Below, in pieces: positions 1 through 7,034 of a stretch of DNA of 64,000 nucleotides. Each line of letters begins with the position of its first letter. The first letter of the stretch is position 1. The translations under genes and the position numbers were made by a program. Below the pieces are notes generated by a model. That model searched no databases. It was not told the origin of the DNA and saw only the letters and a program-made list of their open reading frames with translations. Origin of the DNA: Paracnuella aquatica (lineage in GTDB: Bacteria > Bacteroidota > Bacteroidia > Chitinophagales > Chitinophagaceae); the NCBI RefSeq assembly GCF_003332885.2, contig NZ_QOWJ01000010.1, positions 92,890 through 156,889 of the forward strand, read 5' to 3'.

Positions 1-203
1 AGCGATTCGCAAAAGGGCAGGTGCAGGTACAGCGAAATACCCGAGGTATGGTTCTGCTCATCGAACCGTTGCCGGAAAGCTTCCTTCCAGGCGTCGGCAT
101 CCAATTGCTCATCCCATACCGGCACGGTTGGATACGAGGTGTATCGCGGCACCGGCTGGTTGTATTTGCGAATTAATAATGGATTGATCTCTGAAGGTAG
201 CAT
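1..203 (-). CDS. hemN: Oxygen-independent coproporphyrinogen III oxidase (HemN), 5' part only
   Basis: Radical-SAM enzyme of anaerobic heme synthesis, converting coproporphyrinogen III to protoporphyrinogen IX in the cytoplasm without O2. Only the first 67 codons are in the window; the rest lies beyond the left edge. The HemN-typical RYTSYPT stretch is at residues 20-26, and the first strand of the radical-SAM barrel (SLYLHLPFCES) is at 57-67, with C65 expected to be the first cluster cysteine. The start MLPSEIN is the only Met before this homology. A -7 box lies 5 bases upstream of the ATG and a perfect palindrome lies at 248-266, so oxygen- or NO-dependent control is plausible. An anaerobic heme gene fits the nearby N2O-respiration genes, although its partners to the left are unseen. 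Confidence 0.9.
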   Translation of the reverse strand, partial: MLPSEINPLLIRKYNQPVPRYTSYPTVPVWDEQLDADAWKEAFRQRFDEQNHTSGISLYLHLPFCES

Positions 204-207
204 GCCA

Positions 208-215
208 CAAAACTA
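208..215 (-). promoter_or_regulatory. -7 promoter box of hemN
   Basis: Minus-strand TAGTTTTG, a full match to the Bacteroidota -7 consensus TAnnTTTG, ends 5 bases before the hemN ATG. The transcript would be leaderless or nearly so. No TTTG -33 element is seen at the normal 20-nt spacing, which fits an activator-dependent promoter. Confidence 0.5.
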
Positions 216-247
216 CCGTCCGTTTGTGCCCCCGGGGGTGACGCATG

Positions 248-266
248 TTATCTTTTGGTAAGATAA
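248..266. promoter_or_regulatory. Perfect palindrome upstream of hemN, candidate operator
   Basis: TTATCTT-TTGGT-AAGATAA: two perfect 7-base arms around a 5-base centre, centred 42 bases upstream of the 5' edge of the hemN -7 box. The size fits a dimeric Crp/Fnr-type site. The regulator is not identified; the Crp/Fnr-like proteins at 1525-2604 and 15012-15590 are candidates by neighbourhood only. Confidence 0.5.
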
Positions 267-390
267 TCGTCAAGCCAAAAAATAAGCAGGTTCAGCAGGG
301 GCCAATGCAGCTAAAATGCAGTTTCAGAGAAAGTTGCTCATTTTGCTGAAAACCGCTGCCGGTGAGGGTTTCGGCTTTTATTTAGTTGTA

Positions 391-445
391 AAATAAAAAA
401 GGCAGGCCCCCAGTTTGTAGCAACAAAATCCGGTGGCCTGCCCTT
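391..445 (-). terminator. Terminator after the DUF4114 lipoprotein gene
   Basis: Arms GGCAGGCC (401-408) and GGCCTGCC (435-442) pair perfectly. On the minus strand the hairpin is followed by a run of T, about 45-85 bases after the stop codon at 487. The loop is long (26 bases). Confidence 0.6.
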
Positions 446-486
446 AATATTTTTTAGCACAAAAATTACTCCTTGTGCACTGCAGC

Positions 487-1233
487 TTACAGCTTCACAA
501 CAGTGGCATACAACACCACGTCGTTAAAATCGTGGTCACAATCTTCGCGGGTACGGTCCATGTCTTCAAAGCCAACCAGCACTTTGTTTTCCGCCGGGTA
601 GTTGATGAGCACGGTGTGCTTTTTCAGGTTCGGGTCCACTTCGGGGTTCAAAATATCATTGGCGCAAAAATGCACTGCGTCTTTATTGATGGTTTTTGTG
701 GTGGGGTTCCATGCATTTTGCATCAGCACAAAACCAACTGAAGTACCCGGCTCAAAGCGGCCAATTTTTACCTTGTCGCCCGACTGCAACGGTGTTTGGT
801 AACCGGCATTGGGGAAAATGTAGGTAATGTCCTTTATATCCTTGGGGCTTTTGGGCGGCTGGTTGCTGGGGTAGGTGTAAAATGCAATAGTGTTGTAGTT
901 GGAAATGGTACCATGGCTCACAAAAGTGAGGAAGATGTCGGACTGCTGCGTTACCGCGATGTCTTCAAAAGATTTGCTCTTGAGCAGTTCGGGGTTGGAG
1001 GTGCGCATGTCCTTGTTTTCGGGCAGCGAGCCGGTGATCAGGTTGCTTACGGCCGGCGAAATCTGGTCTTTGGGCAACAGGTTGTCGGGTTTGCCTTTGT
1101 CGTCGTGTCCACCCAGGCTTTTGTACGTGGTGGAGGTAAACTGAACGGGGCGGGTTACGGCATTGTCTTCTTTTTCGCAGGCAGTCAGCACAAAAATCGC
1201 AGCACACAATGAGAGCAGGTTAGTCGCTTTCAT
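487..1233 (-). CDS. DUF4114-domain lipoprotein
   Basis: Predicted outer-membrane or periplasmic lipoprotein of 248 aa and unknown function. The N-terminus is a lipoprotein signal with lipobox VLTAC and acylated Cys at residue 19, followed by a charged linker. The C-terminal part (about residues 120-248) ends in a DUF4114-like signature, VGFEDMDR followed by DHDFNDVVLYA, acidic and possibly Ca2+-binding as in related surface proteins (family knowledge, not shown here). It stands alone between two terminators, with hemN downstream on the same strand and the response regulator upstream. No enzymatic motif is visible and its relation to the neighbouring respiration genes is unknown. Confidence 0.8.
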   Translation of the reverse strand: MKATNLLSLCAAIFVLTACEKEDNAVTRPVQFTSTTYKSLGGHDDKGKPDNLLPKDQISPAVSNLITGSLPENKDMRTSNPELLKSKSFEDIAVTQQSDIFLTFVSHGTISNYNTIAFYTYPSNQPPKSPKDIKDITYIFPNAGYQTPLQSGDKVKIGRFEPGTSVGFVLMQNAWNPTTKTINKDAVHFCANDILNPEVDPNLKKHTVLINYPAENKVLVGFEDMDRTREDCDHDFNDVVLYATVVKL

Positions 1234-1416
1234 AAATAGGGGGTGTTTTTTTTACAATAAAAATGAATGAGCTCAGATCAGTGCGGCAAGGTAATGCGTT
1301 ATATGAAACAATTACCTGATACAGCACAGGTGGTTTTGGTTATAGGAAGTGGGGCTGGCTTTGAAGGGATATGGGGCTTAGCAAATGGGATGGACTAACC
1401 TTCCCGCTAAAAGTTT

Positions 1417-1445
1417 AAAAGGGAAGGCCAAAAGCCCTCCCTTTT
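1417..1445 (-). terminator. Terminator of the kinase/response-regulator operon
   Basis: Stem AAAAGGGA-GGC / GCC-TCCCTTTT with one mismatch and a 5-base loop (1429-1433), flanked by A and T runs. It lies 80 bases past the response-regulator stop and is probably bidirectional in shape. Confidence 0.7.
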
Positions 1446-1524
1446 TTATGCGATATAATTGAGGAGCGGCTTTACAGATGAGCTGCAAAATCTTTGCCAC
1501 CCCGGCAACTGGGTTTATAAATGC

Positions 1525-2604
1525 TTAGTACAACAGGTTTTTAAGCTTGTTGGTATCGCTCACCACGATCTTTCCGTTGCGGATATCGATCAGTTTTTCC
1601 GATTTAAAATCCGACAGCGTACGGATCAGCGATTCGGTGGCGGTACCTACATACTGGGCAATTTCTTCCCGCGAAATTTCGATGGGGTTGATGGGAGTAG
1701 CGGGGTTGGTATTGGTGCCTGCAGCATTGAACTTGCCGTTGATGTCCACCAGCGCTTTGGCCACCCTTTTGCGCAGCGAAGAATAAGCCAGGCTCAGCAG
1801 GCGTTCCTCTTTTTCCTTTACGTTTTGGGTAATGATGCGGATAAACTTGGCGGCAATGTTTACATCGCTGTAGATCATCGAAAGGAAGTCTTCCCGCGGA
1901 ATCTGCATCAGTTCGGCGTCTTCAATCACAATGGCGGTATCGTCGTAGTTCTTGTCTTCAATCAGGGCACTGTAGCCTACAAAATCGCCGGCGCTGTACA
2001 GGTCGGTAATGTATTCCTTGCCGTCTTCATGGGTTTTGTATGCTTTTACCTTGCCGCTTACGAGGTAGTACAAAAAGCGGGGCCGCTTGCCTTCGGCATA
2101 GAGGTTTTGCTTTTTGGCATATTGCTCCACGGCGTATTGCTCCGAAAGCTGCTTCAGCATGCCGGTGTCCTTAATGTCCCGCACAAACTGGGTCAAACCC
2201 TGTGGCGTGGGTGCATATTTGGTTTCCAGCACGTCCACCTTTTTCAGGCGCACCTCAATGGCATTGAGCAGTTCAATATCTTCAAATGGCTTGGTCACAT
2301 AGTCGTCGGCGCCCATTTCCATGCCTTTCCGGAAATCGCTCCGTTCGGTTTTAGCCGTCAGGAAAATAAAAGGAATGTTCTGGGTGTCGGGGTTTTTGCG
2401 CAGCAGGTGCAGCACACCGTATCCGTCCAGTTCGGGCATCATGATGTCACAAACGATCAGCGATGGTTTTTCCCGCACCGCTACATCCACGCCCTGTTTG
2501 CCGTTGGCTGCCGTAAGTGTTCGGTAGCCGGCCAGGTCCAGGATCTCTGCGGTATTTTCCCTGAGGTCGTTGTTGTCATCAATTACCAAAATAGTCTTTG
2601 CCAT
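1525..2604 (-). CDS. Response regulator fused to a Crp/Fnr-like module
   Basis: A 359-aa transcription factor with three parts. A CheY-like receiver (residues 1-120) has acidic residues D9/D10, phospho-acceptor D53 (VCDIMMPELDG), T83 and K105. A cyclic-nucleotide-binding-type jelly roll lies at about 150-270 and a Crp-type helix-turn-helix at about 300-359 (SREEIAQYVGTATESLIRTL). No Cys cluster typical of Fnr is present, so the input is most likely phosphorylation by the kinase encoded directly upstream, whose gene overlaps this one by 26 bases. A fused receiver and Crp output differs from ordinary OmpR/LuxR-type regulators. Targets are unknown; by neighbourhood they may include hemN, RIC or nos genes. 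The start MAKTILVIDD is canonical. Confidence 0.92.
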   Translation of the reverse strand: MAKTILVIDDNNDLRENTAEILDLAGYRTLTAANGKQGVDVAVREKPSLIVCDIMMPELDGYGVLHLLRKNPDTQNIPFIFLTAKTERSDFRKGMEMGADDYVTKPFEDIELLNAIEVRLKKVDVLETKYAPTPQGLTQFVRDIKDTGMLKQLSEQYAVEQYAKKQNLYAEGKRPRFLYYLVSGKVKAYKTHEDGKEYITDLYSAGDFVGYSALIEDKNYDDTAIVIEDAELMQIPREDFLSMIYSDVNIAAKFIRIITQNVKEKEERLLSLAYSSLRKRVAKALVDINGKFNAAGTNTNPATPINPIEISREEIAQYVGTATESLIRTLSDFKSEKLIDIRNGKIVVSDTNKLKNLLY

Positions 2605-4162
2605 CAGCGTTGTGGTTTATAGGAAAAGTCAGGGTAATAGTTGTGCCCTGGTTTAATATACTCTGCAAATGTAGCGTACCCTGCAACATATCGGCGTAGC
2701 GTTTCACAATATGGAGCCCCAGGCCGGTGCCCTGGATGTTGAGGGCATTTTTGCCGCGGAAAAATGTGGTGAACAGGTGTTTCTGGTCTTCTTCCGAAAT
2801 GCCGATGCCGCGGTCGGTAACCGATATCCTTGCTTCGCCGGCCGCCACATTGCTGCGCACCATTACGGTGGCGTTGGCGTCGGAAAATTTAAGCGCATTG
2901 GAAATCAGGTTGATCAGGATGTTTTTTAGCAACTTGCGGTCGCTTTCCACATCGTTAGGTCCATCGTGGTGGTACTCAATGTGCTGGCCTTCTTTCAGCA
3001 GGCCCTTCATGTCTTCCACGGTTTCGCCAATGGCGTCGCTGAGGTGAAACGGCAGGAACACGGCGCCGATTTTTCCTTCGTCGAGCTTGCCCAGCGACAG
3101 GAAATCTTCCAGCAGGTCGTTGAGGTGCTTTACCGAATCGCGGATGCGGTTGATGTGCTTGTCGCGGTTGGGTTGCTGCTCCGAGGTGGTGTATTTTGCC
3201 AAAAGCGAAGCCGACGACAGCACCGCGCTGAGCGGCGTACGAAACTCGTGGGAAGCCATTGATACAAAACGGCCCTTGATCTCGTTGAGCTGGCGTTCTT
3301 TGTCCAGCGCTTCGCTCAGTTCTTCCTGCGACTGCTCGAGGCGCTGCAGGGCTTCTTTTAAAATAACGGTGCGTTCTTCCACCTTGGCTTCCAGCTCGGC
3401 GTTGAGGCGGCGAATGTCGTTGGTTACTTTTTCCAGTTGCTGCTGCTGCTTCAGCATGCTTTGCTCAATTTCCTTGCGGTGGGTAATGTCCACAATAAAA
3501 GCAATCACATATTGCTCGTTTTGCTGCTTGTAGGCACTGAGGCTTACCTCCACTGGAAACGAGCTGCCGTCCTGCTTTTGTCCATACAGGTCGCGGCCCG
3601 AGCCCATGGTGCGGTTTTGCGGTTCCTGGTAAAAACCTTCGCGCAGCTGCGAGTGGCCTGCGCGGTAGCGTTTGGGCAGCAGCACCTCCACGGGTTTGCC
3701 CAACAGCTCTTTGGGCTCGTAGGCAAACATGCGCAGCGCCGATGGGTTGGCCAGGATAATCAGGCCCCGGTTGTCGGTTACCAAAATGCCTTCGGTGGCA
3801 TTTTCAAAAAGCGATGTCATGTGCGATTTATCGAACTGCATGCGCCGGATCAGGGATTTAATGTATAAAACAATAAGGGTGGTGAACAACACCAGCACCA
3901 GCATAAAATAAAACTCCATCCACACCCGTGTGATGTCGATATGGTCCTGGTTAAAAGCCATAAAAGCCAGCAGCACCGCGCAGCTAACTACAGCGGCAAC
4001 GATGGTGGCACCTTTCGATTGCACAAAAACGGACAGGAAAATAACCACCAAGAGGCCACTCAGTGTAATGGTATAACCGGGATAAAAATAGCTGAGGGCA
4101 ATGGTGCCTGCAAAAACAAGCAGTGCATACACCGTTGCCTGCCTGCTGGATAGTTGTGGCAT
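2579..4162 (-). CDS. Membrane PAS sensor histidine kinase
   Basis: A 527-aa hybrid-free sensor kinase. Residues 8-105 form about four membrane helices without a large periplasmic loop. A PAS domain spans about 112-230 (ILVTDNRGLIILANPSAL), followed by a coiled coil (230-295). The HisKA helix carries phospho-acceptor H305 (SMASHEFRTPLSAV) and the HATPase domain has N-box and G-box motifs (DRGIGIS, GTGLGLHIVKRYAD). It should autophosphorylate H305 and pass phosphate to D53 of the overlapping downstream regulator. No heme-binding or Cys motif was spotted in the PAS, so the signal is unknown; the multi-helix N-terminus suggests membrane or redox sensing. The operon ends at the terminator at 1417-1445. 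Confidence 0.93.
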   Translation of the reverse strand: MPQLSSRQATVYALLVFAGTIALSYFYPGYTITLSGLLVVIFLSVFVQSKGATIVAAVVSCAVLLAFMAFNQDHIDITRVWMEFYFMLVLVLFTTLIVLYIKSLIRRMQFDKSHMTSLFENATEGILVTDNRGLIILANPSALRMFAYEPKELLGKPVEVLLPKRYRAGHSQLREGFYQEPQNRTMGSGRDLYGQKQDGSSFPVEVSLSAYKQQNEQYVIAFIVDITHRKEIEQSMLKQQQQLEKVTNDIRRLNAELEAKVEERTVILKEALQRLEQSQEELSEALDKERQLNEIKGRFVSMASHEFRTPLSAVLSSASLLAKYTTSEQQPNRDKHINRIRDSVKHLNDLLEDFLSLGKLDEGKIGAVFLPFHLSDAIGETVEDMKGLLKEGQHIEYHHDGPNDVESDRKLLKNILINLISNALKFSDANATVMVRSNVAAGEARISVTDRGIGISEEDQKHLFTTFFRGKNALNIQGTGLGLHIVKRYADMLQGTLHLQSILNQGTTITLTFPINHNADGKDYFGN

Positions 4163-4437
4163 GCTGTATCCTGAAAATTTTCAGTGGTCCGATGGGTTGC
4201 CAACGGGCAATCGTTCCGGTGGTTGAATCAGTTTCTGTGGGCGAATTTATTCTAATTTCCGCTAACCGGGGCTTTAGGGTTAAGCGCAAAGGTGCTGGTT
4301 GCTCTGCCAGGTATGGAAAAGCTTGGCCTCGTAGTTTTTGTTTTAACCCAAATAACAACACTGCGTTTAATAAACGGGCAGTAGATGCAGTGGGGTTGAA
4401 CAGATCGTTTGAAAGGAAATGTACCGCGTTAGTGCAG

Positions 4438-4818
4438 TCAATTAAAGATGGTGTAAAAAAGCGCCGGTGCTACCAACACCCACAGCGGGATCAGGATCCA
4501 TATGCGGCCTTGCGTAATGTCGTAGTCGGCGGCAATCTGGCGCCAGCTTTTGCCCTGTTTTAATCCCATGCCGGTTTCCAGCAGCAGCGTCACCACCAGC
4601 CACAACAGGCCTACCAGCCAGGCTTTACTTATATTTTCAGGCGGAAATTTTTGGATGGCCCAGCCGATGTACAGCGCAAAAAATAAGATGAGGGTAATGG
4701 TGGAAAGGCGGTGTGCCGATGCTTCGCCCAGGCGTTTTTTATAACCCAGGTCGCGGAGTGCGCCGTTGCCAATGGCGATGAATAACATGGGAAACCAGAG
4801 GAGGAAGTAGGTAAGCAT
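4438..4818 (-). CDS. Small integral membrane protein of unknown function
   Basis: A 126-aa hydrophobic protein with about four predicted membrane helices (residues 2-20, 38-56, 66-84, 104-122) and a short polar loop (GLKQGKSWRQIAADYDITQG) between helices 3 and 4. I do not recognise the family well enough to name it; similar small multi-helix proteins occur as conserved hypotheticals in Bacteroidota. It lies between the kinase operon and the RIC gene, all on the minus strand, but spacers of 159 and 275 bases argue against one tight operon. The 275-base gap before the kinase (4163-4437) shows no clear promoter or RNA gene. Confidence 0.7.
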   Translation of the reverse strand: MLTYFLLWFPMLFIAIGNGALRDLGYKKRLGEASAHRLSTITLILFFALYIGWAIQKFPPENISKAWLVGLLWLVVTLLLETGMGLKQGKSWRQIAADYDITQGRIWILIPLWVLVAPALFYTIFN

Positions 4819-4911
4819 ATAATTGCTTTAATGCAGTGAACCGTTATTCCATTCTATCGGCGATTAATTCGATTACACGAGTTTGATCATAAATACTTTT
4901 CGTTCAAGGAG

Positions 4912-4933
4912 AGGCCGAATGGAGTTCGGCGTG
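4912..4933. repeat. Degenerate TGCCGAA-type hairpin
   Basis: GCCGAA (4914-4919) and TTCGGC (4925-4930) around a 5-base loop. It resembles a decayed half of the TGCCGAACTTGTTTCGGCA elements at 30252-30335 and 63832-63914. Assignment to that family is tentative. Confidence 0.35.
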
Positions 4934-4978
4934 ACAGCTTCCTAAGTTGTAGATTTTATCCAGTGTATTAAAAAGACC

Positions 4979-5719
4979 TTACACCTCCAACAGCTCCCGT
5001 TCCATTTGCAGCACCCTCGGATAAAGCAAATTATTTTCCAGGTGCTTGTGCACTTTCAGGTTGTCGTCCAGCTCTTTAAACTTCTGGTAAATCACCTGCT
5101 GGCTCACACAACTGTCCGGGCTGAAATAGTACCCGTTGGTAACGGTGCGCAGGTGCGACTGGAGCGCTGCAATGCGTTTATGGTCGGCCGCTACCTGCTG
5201 GCCCAGCGGCCGGCCCAGTGCCCGCACAAACAAGGAGCCATACGTTTCCCTGCGTTTATGGGTGCTGATGATTTGTTTGAGGTAGGGGAAAATGGAATCT
5301 TCCTCCTGCTGGTTGTGGTCGGCCAGTTCGGCGGCCAGGTCGTTGAACACGTCTTCTACTTCGCGGAGCTGCGGAAAAGTTTGGCGGTGGTTGTGCACAA
5401 AACCCCGCAGCATGTTGCGCAGCAGGGGCAGTTCGCGTTTGAGGTAGGCGTGGTGCACATGCACCAGGTAGTCCACCAAAAAATCCAGCGGCCAATCGGC
5501 GGCGGCCTTTATCTCCGGCGACAATAAATTGTCGGCCAGCAAATCCAGTTCCTGCTGCACCACCTGCGGGTCGGCACCGTTCTGGGCACAGGCATCGGCC
5601 AGCGGCACGTTGCCGCTGCAGCAATAATCAATGCCCCATTTTTTAAAAACATCCGCCGCACGGTAGTCTTTCCGCACTATGGCCGATACGGTGGGTATGT
5701 CAAGCATCGTGTTCGTCAT
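4979..5719 (-). CDS. ric: Iron-sulfur cluster repair di-iron protein (RIC/ScdA/YtfE)
   Basis: Cytoplasmic di-iron protein that repairs Fe-S clusters damaged by NO or oxidants; 246 aa from the chosen start, the usual family size. The N-terminal ScdA_N region carries the DYCCSG motif (C33, C34). The hemerythrin-like part has the expected His/Glu set: HVHH at 87-90, H109/H111, H135 with E139/E140, and a C-terminal H-x3-E-x3-LYPR segment. The frame is open further upstream, but family alignment and the overlap favour ATG 5719 (or ATG 5707), overlapping the end of the Rrf2 gene by 20 (or 8) bases. Translational coupling to an Fe-S regulator and proximity to nos genes support a role in nitrosative stress during denitrification. 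Confidence 0.93.
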   Translation of the reverse strand: MTNTMLDIPTVSAIVRKDYRAADVFKKWGIDYCCSGNVPLADACAQNGADPQVVQQELDLLADNLLSPEIKAAADWPLDFLVDYLVHVHHAYLKRELPLLRNMLRGFVHNHRQTFPQLREVEDVFNDLAAELADHNQQEEDSIFPYLKQIISTHKRRETYGSLFVRALGRPLGQQVAADHKRIAALQSHLRTVTNGYYFSPDSCVSQQVIYQKFKELDDNLKVHKHLENNLLYPRVLQMERELLEV

Positions 5720-6191
5720 GGTTCGTAATTTTTTGAAGCAGGCCATCCAATTCTTCGGTGGCAATGCTTCGGATAAATGCTTCGCGGTCGCCAATCATCA
5801 GGTCCGAAACCAGGGTGCCCATCATCATGTGCTGCAGGTTGTTTTTAATATCCATTACCTGGTGGTGCAGCGGGCAGGGGTTAACGGCATTGCAGGCATG
5901 CAGCCGCAGCACACAATTATTAAAGGTACCCAGCCCATCGGTTAGTTCAATCAGCTTCAGCAGCGGGGTTTGCAGCGTGGCCGCCGCCAGCGCAAAGCCG
6001 CCATACGGGCCTTTTACCGATTGCAGCAAACCTTCCTTTACCATGCGGTTGAGGATCTTGCCCAAAAAATGCCGGGGCACGCCCAGTTTTTCGGATATCT
6101 CATCCACCTGCACCCGCCGCCCCTCCGACTGTGCCAACGCTACATATAAAATGCCCCGCAAGGCGTAACCAAATGATTTGGAAAATAGCAT
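5700..6191 (-). CDS. Rrf2-family Fe-S transcriptional regulator, NsrR/IscR-like
   Basis: A 163-aa winged-helix regulator. Residues 1-75 contain the Rrf2 helix-turn-helix, including GVPRHFLGKILNRM and the wing motif KGPYGGF. Three cysteines, C93, C100 and C106, with spacing CX6CX5C match the cluster-binding loop of NsrR/IscR relatives. The gene overlaps the downstream RIC gene, so the two are co-transcribed, and it is divergent from the cytochrome gene at 6463. This arrangement suggests an NO- or Fe-S-status sensor controlling RIC and possibly the nos cytochrome; that is inference. Symbol nsrR is withheld because IscR-like roles cannot be excluded. An inverted repeat at 6219-6250 lies just upstream. 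Confidence 0.9.
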   Translation of the reverse strand: MLFSKSFGYALRGILYVALAQSEGRRVQVDEISEKLGVPRHFLGKILNRMVKEGLLQSVKGPYGGFALAAATLQTPLLKLIELTDGLGTFNNCVLRLHACNAVNPCPLHHQVMDIKNNLQHMMMGTLVSDLMIGDREAFIRSIATEELDGLLQKITNHDEHDA

Positions 6192-6218
6192 GGTGTTTTC
6201 GTTTCTGTGGCTTGCCGG

Positions 6219-6250
6219 CCTGCTGTATACTTTTTAAATAAAACAGCAGG
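6219..6250. promoter_or_regulatory. Inverted repeat in front of the Rrf2 gene
   Basis: Perfect 8-base arms CCTGCTGT (6219-6226) and ACAGCAGG (6243-6250) separated by 16 A/T-rich bases, 28-59 bases upstream of the Rrf2 start. It could be an autoregulatory operator or a leader hairpin. No T-run follows, so a terminator is unlikely. Confidence 0.4.
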
Positions 6251-6357
6251 TTTGGCCTGCCGCGTTGTGTTTATCAAAGGCTTTTTATTAAAAAAAAAAA
6301 TCCGCCCAAGATAAGGCTCGAAACTACCGATGCCGTGTTTTTCATGGCATGATCAAA

Positions 6358-6375
6358 GTCAACAATTTCGTTGAC
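6358..6375. promoter_or_regulatory. Palindrome upstream of cytochrome c gene, candidate operator
   Basis: GTCAAC-AATTTC-GTTGAC: perfect 6-base arms, 6-base spacer, in the Rrf2/cytochrome divergent region. Its centre is 41.5 bases upstream of the -7 box at 6408, the same geometry as the hemN palindrome although the bases differ. Candidate binders are the Rrf2 protein or a Crp/Fnr-type regulator. Confidence 0.5.
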
Positions 6376-6407
6376 AACCCTCACCGAACAGGGCAGGGGC
6401 GCGGGGT

Positions 6408-6415
6408 TACTTTTG
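6408..6415 (+). promoter_or_regulatory. -7 promoter box of the cytochrome c gene
   Basis: TACTTTTG fits TAnnTTTG, 47 bases upstream of the ATG at 6463. No TTTG element lies 20 bases further upstream, consistent with activator dependence through the palindrome at 6358-6375. Confidence 0.5.
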
Positions 6416-6462
6416 AGCATTAAAAGACATTGACGTCTTTTTTAAAAGTCGCACCACCAAAC

Positions 6463-6933
6463 ATGAACAAAACAAGATTTTCCAGAGGAGCCTTATTTAC
6501 CGCCCTGGCAGCAGCTATCCTGCTCTGGGCCTGTGGCAGCAACAATGCCGCACCAGCCGACGACACCGCTGCCGCCACCGAAACAGAAACACCAGCCGCT
6601 TCGGGTTTTGCCATTGAAGAAGTGCAGGTAAACAGCCCGCTCAATGCGGAGTGGGTGGCCGCCGGCAAAAGCATGTACGAAATGAAATGCCAGAGCTGCC
6701 ACAAGCTGACCGACGAAAAACTGGTAGGCCCCGGCTGGAAAGACATCACCAAACGCCGCACACCAGGCTGGATTGTAGCCATGACCACCAACCCCGACGA
6801 AATGCTGCAAAAAGACCCTGATGCGCAAAAGCTGCTGGAGGAATGCCTGGTGAAAATGCCCAACCAGAATGTGTCGAAAGAAGAAGCCATGCAATTGCTG
6901 GAGTTTATGCGCCAGAACGATGGCGCCAAGTAA
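6463..6933 (+). CDS. Lipoprotein monoheme cytochrome c, copy 1
   Basis: A 156-aa exported class-I-type cytochrome c, probably membrane-anchored in the periplasm. ATG 6463 (MNKTRFSRG) gives a clean lipoprotein signal with LLWAC and acylated C24; the frame is open upstream to 6430 but that adds residues before the signal. After an Ala/Thr-rich linker, the heme motif CQSCH is at C76-C79-H80 and the probable Met ligand is M132 (VKMPNQN). Immediately upstream of nosZ, it is a good candidate electron donor to N2O reductase, since no nosR is visible. A close paralogue at 13978-14484 bounds the cluster on the other side. Confidence 0.92.
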   Translation: MNKTRFSRGALFTALAAAILLWACGSNNAAPADDTAAATETETPAASGFAIEEVQVNSPLNAEWVAAGKSMYEMKCQSCHKLTDEKLVGPGWKDITKRRTPGWIVAMTTNPDEMLQKDPDAQKLLEECLVKMPNQNVSKEEAMQLLEFMRQNDGAK

Positions 6934-7034
6934 CGCATGAGCTTAGATAAATTTTTAAATAATACCTTTCAAATACAAGCGAAAGCTGTACAAAAAGTTC
7001 AATCAAATTTTTCCCACACAAACAAAGTTCAAAT

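Noticed and set aside
1459-2622. 387-codon plus-strand open frame opposite the response regulator
   Set aside because: It is a shadow of the regulator gene, with no family motif and His/Phe/Val-rich composition typical of antisense frames.
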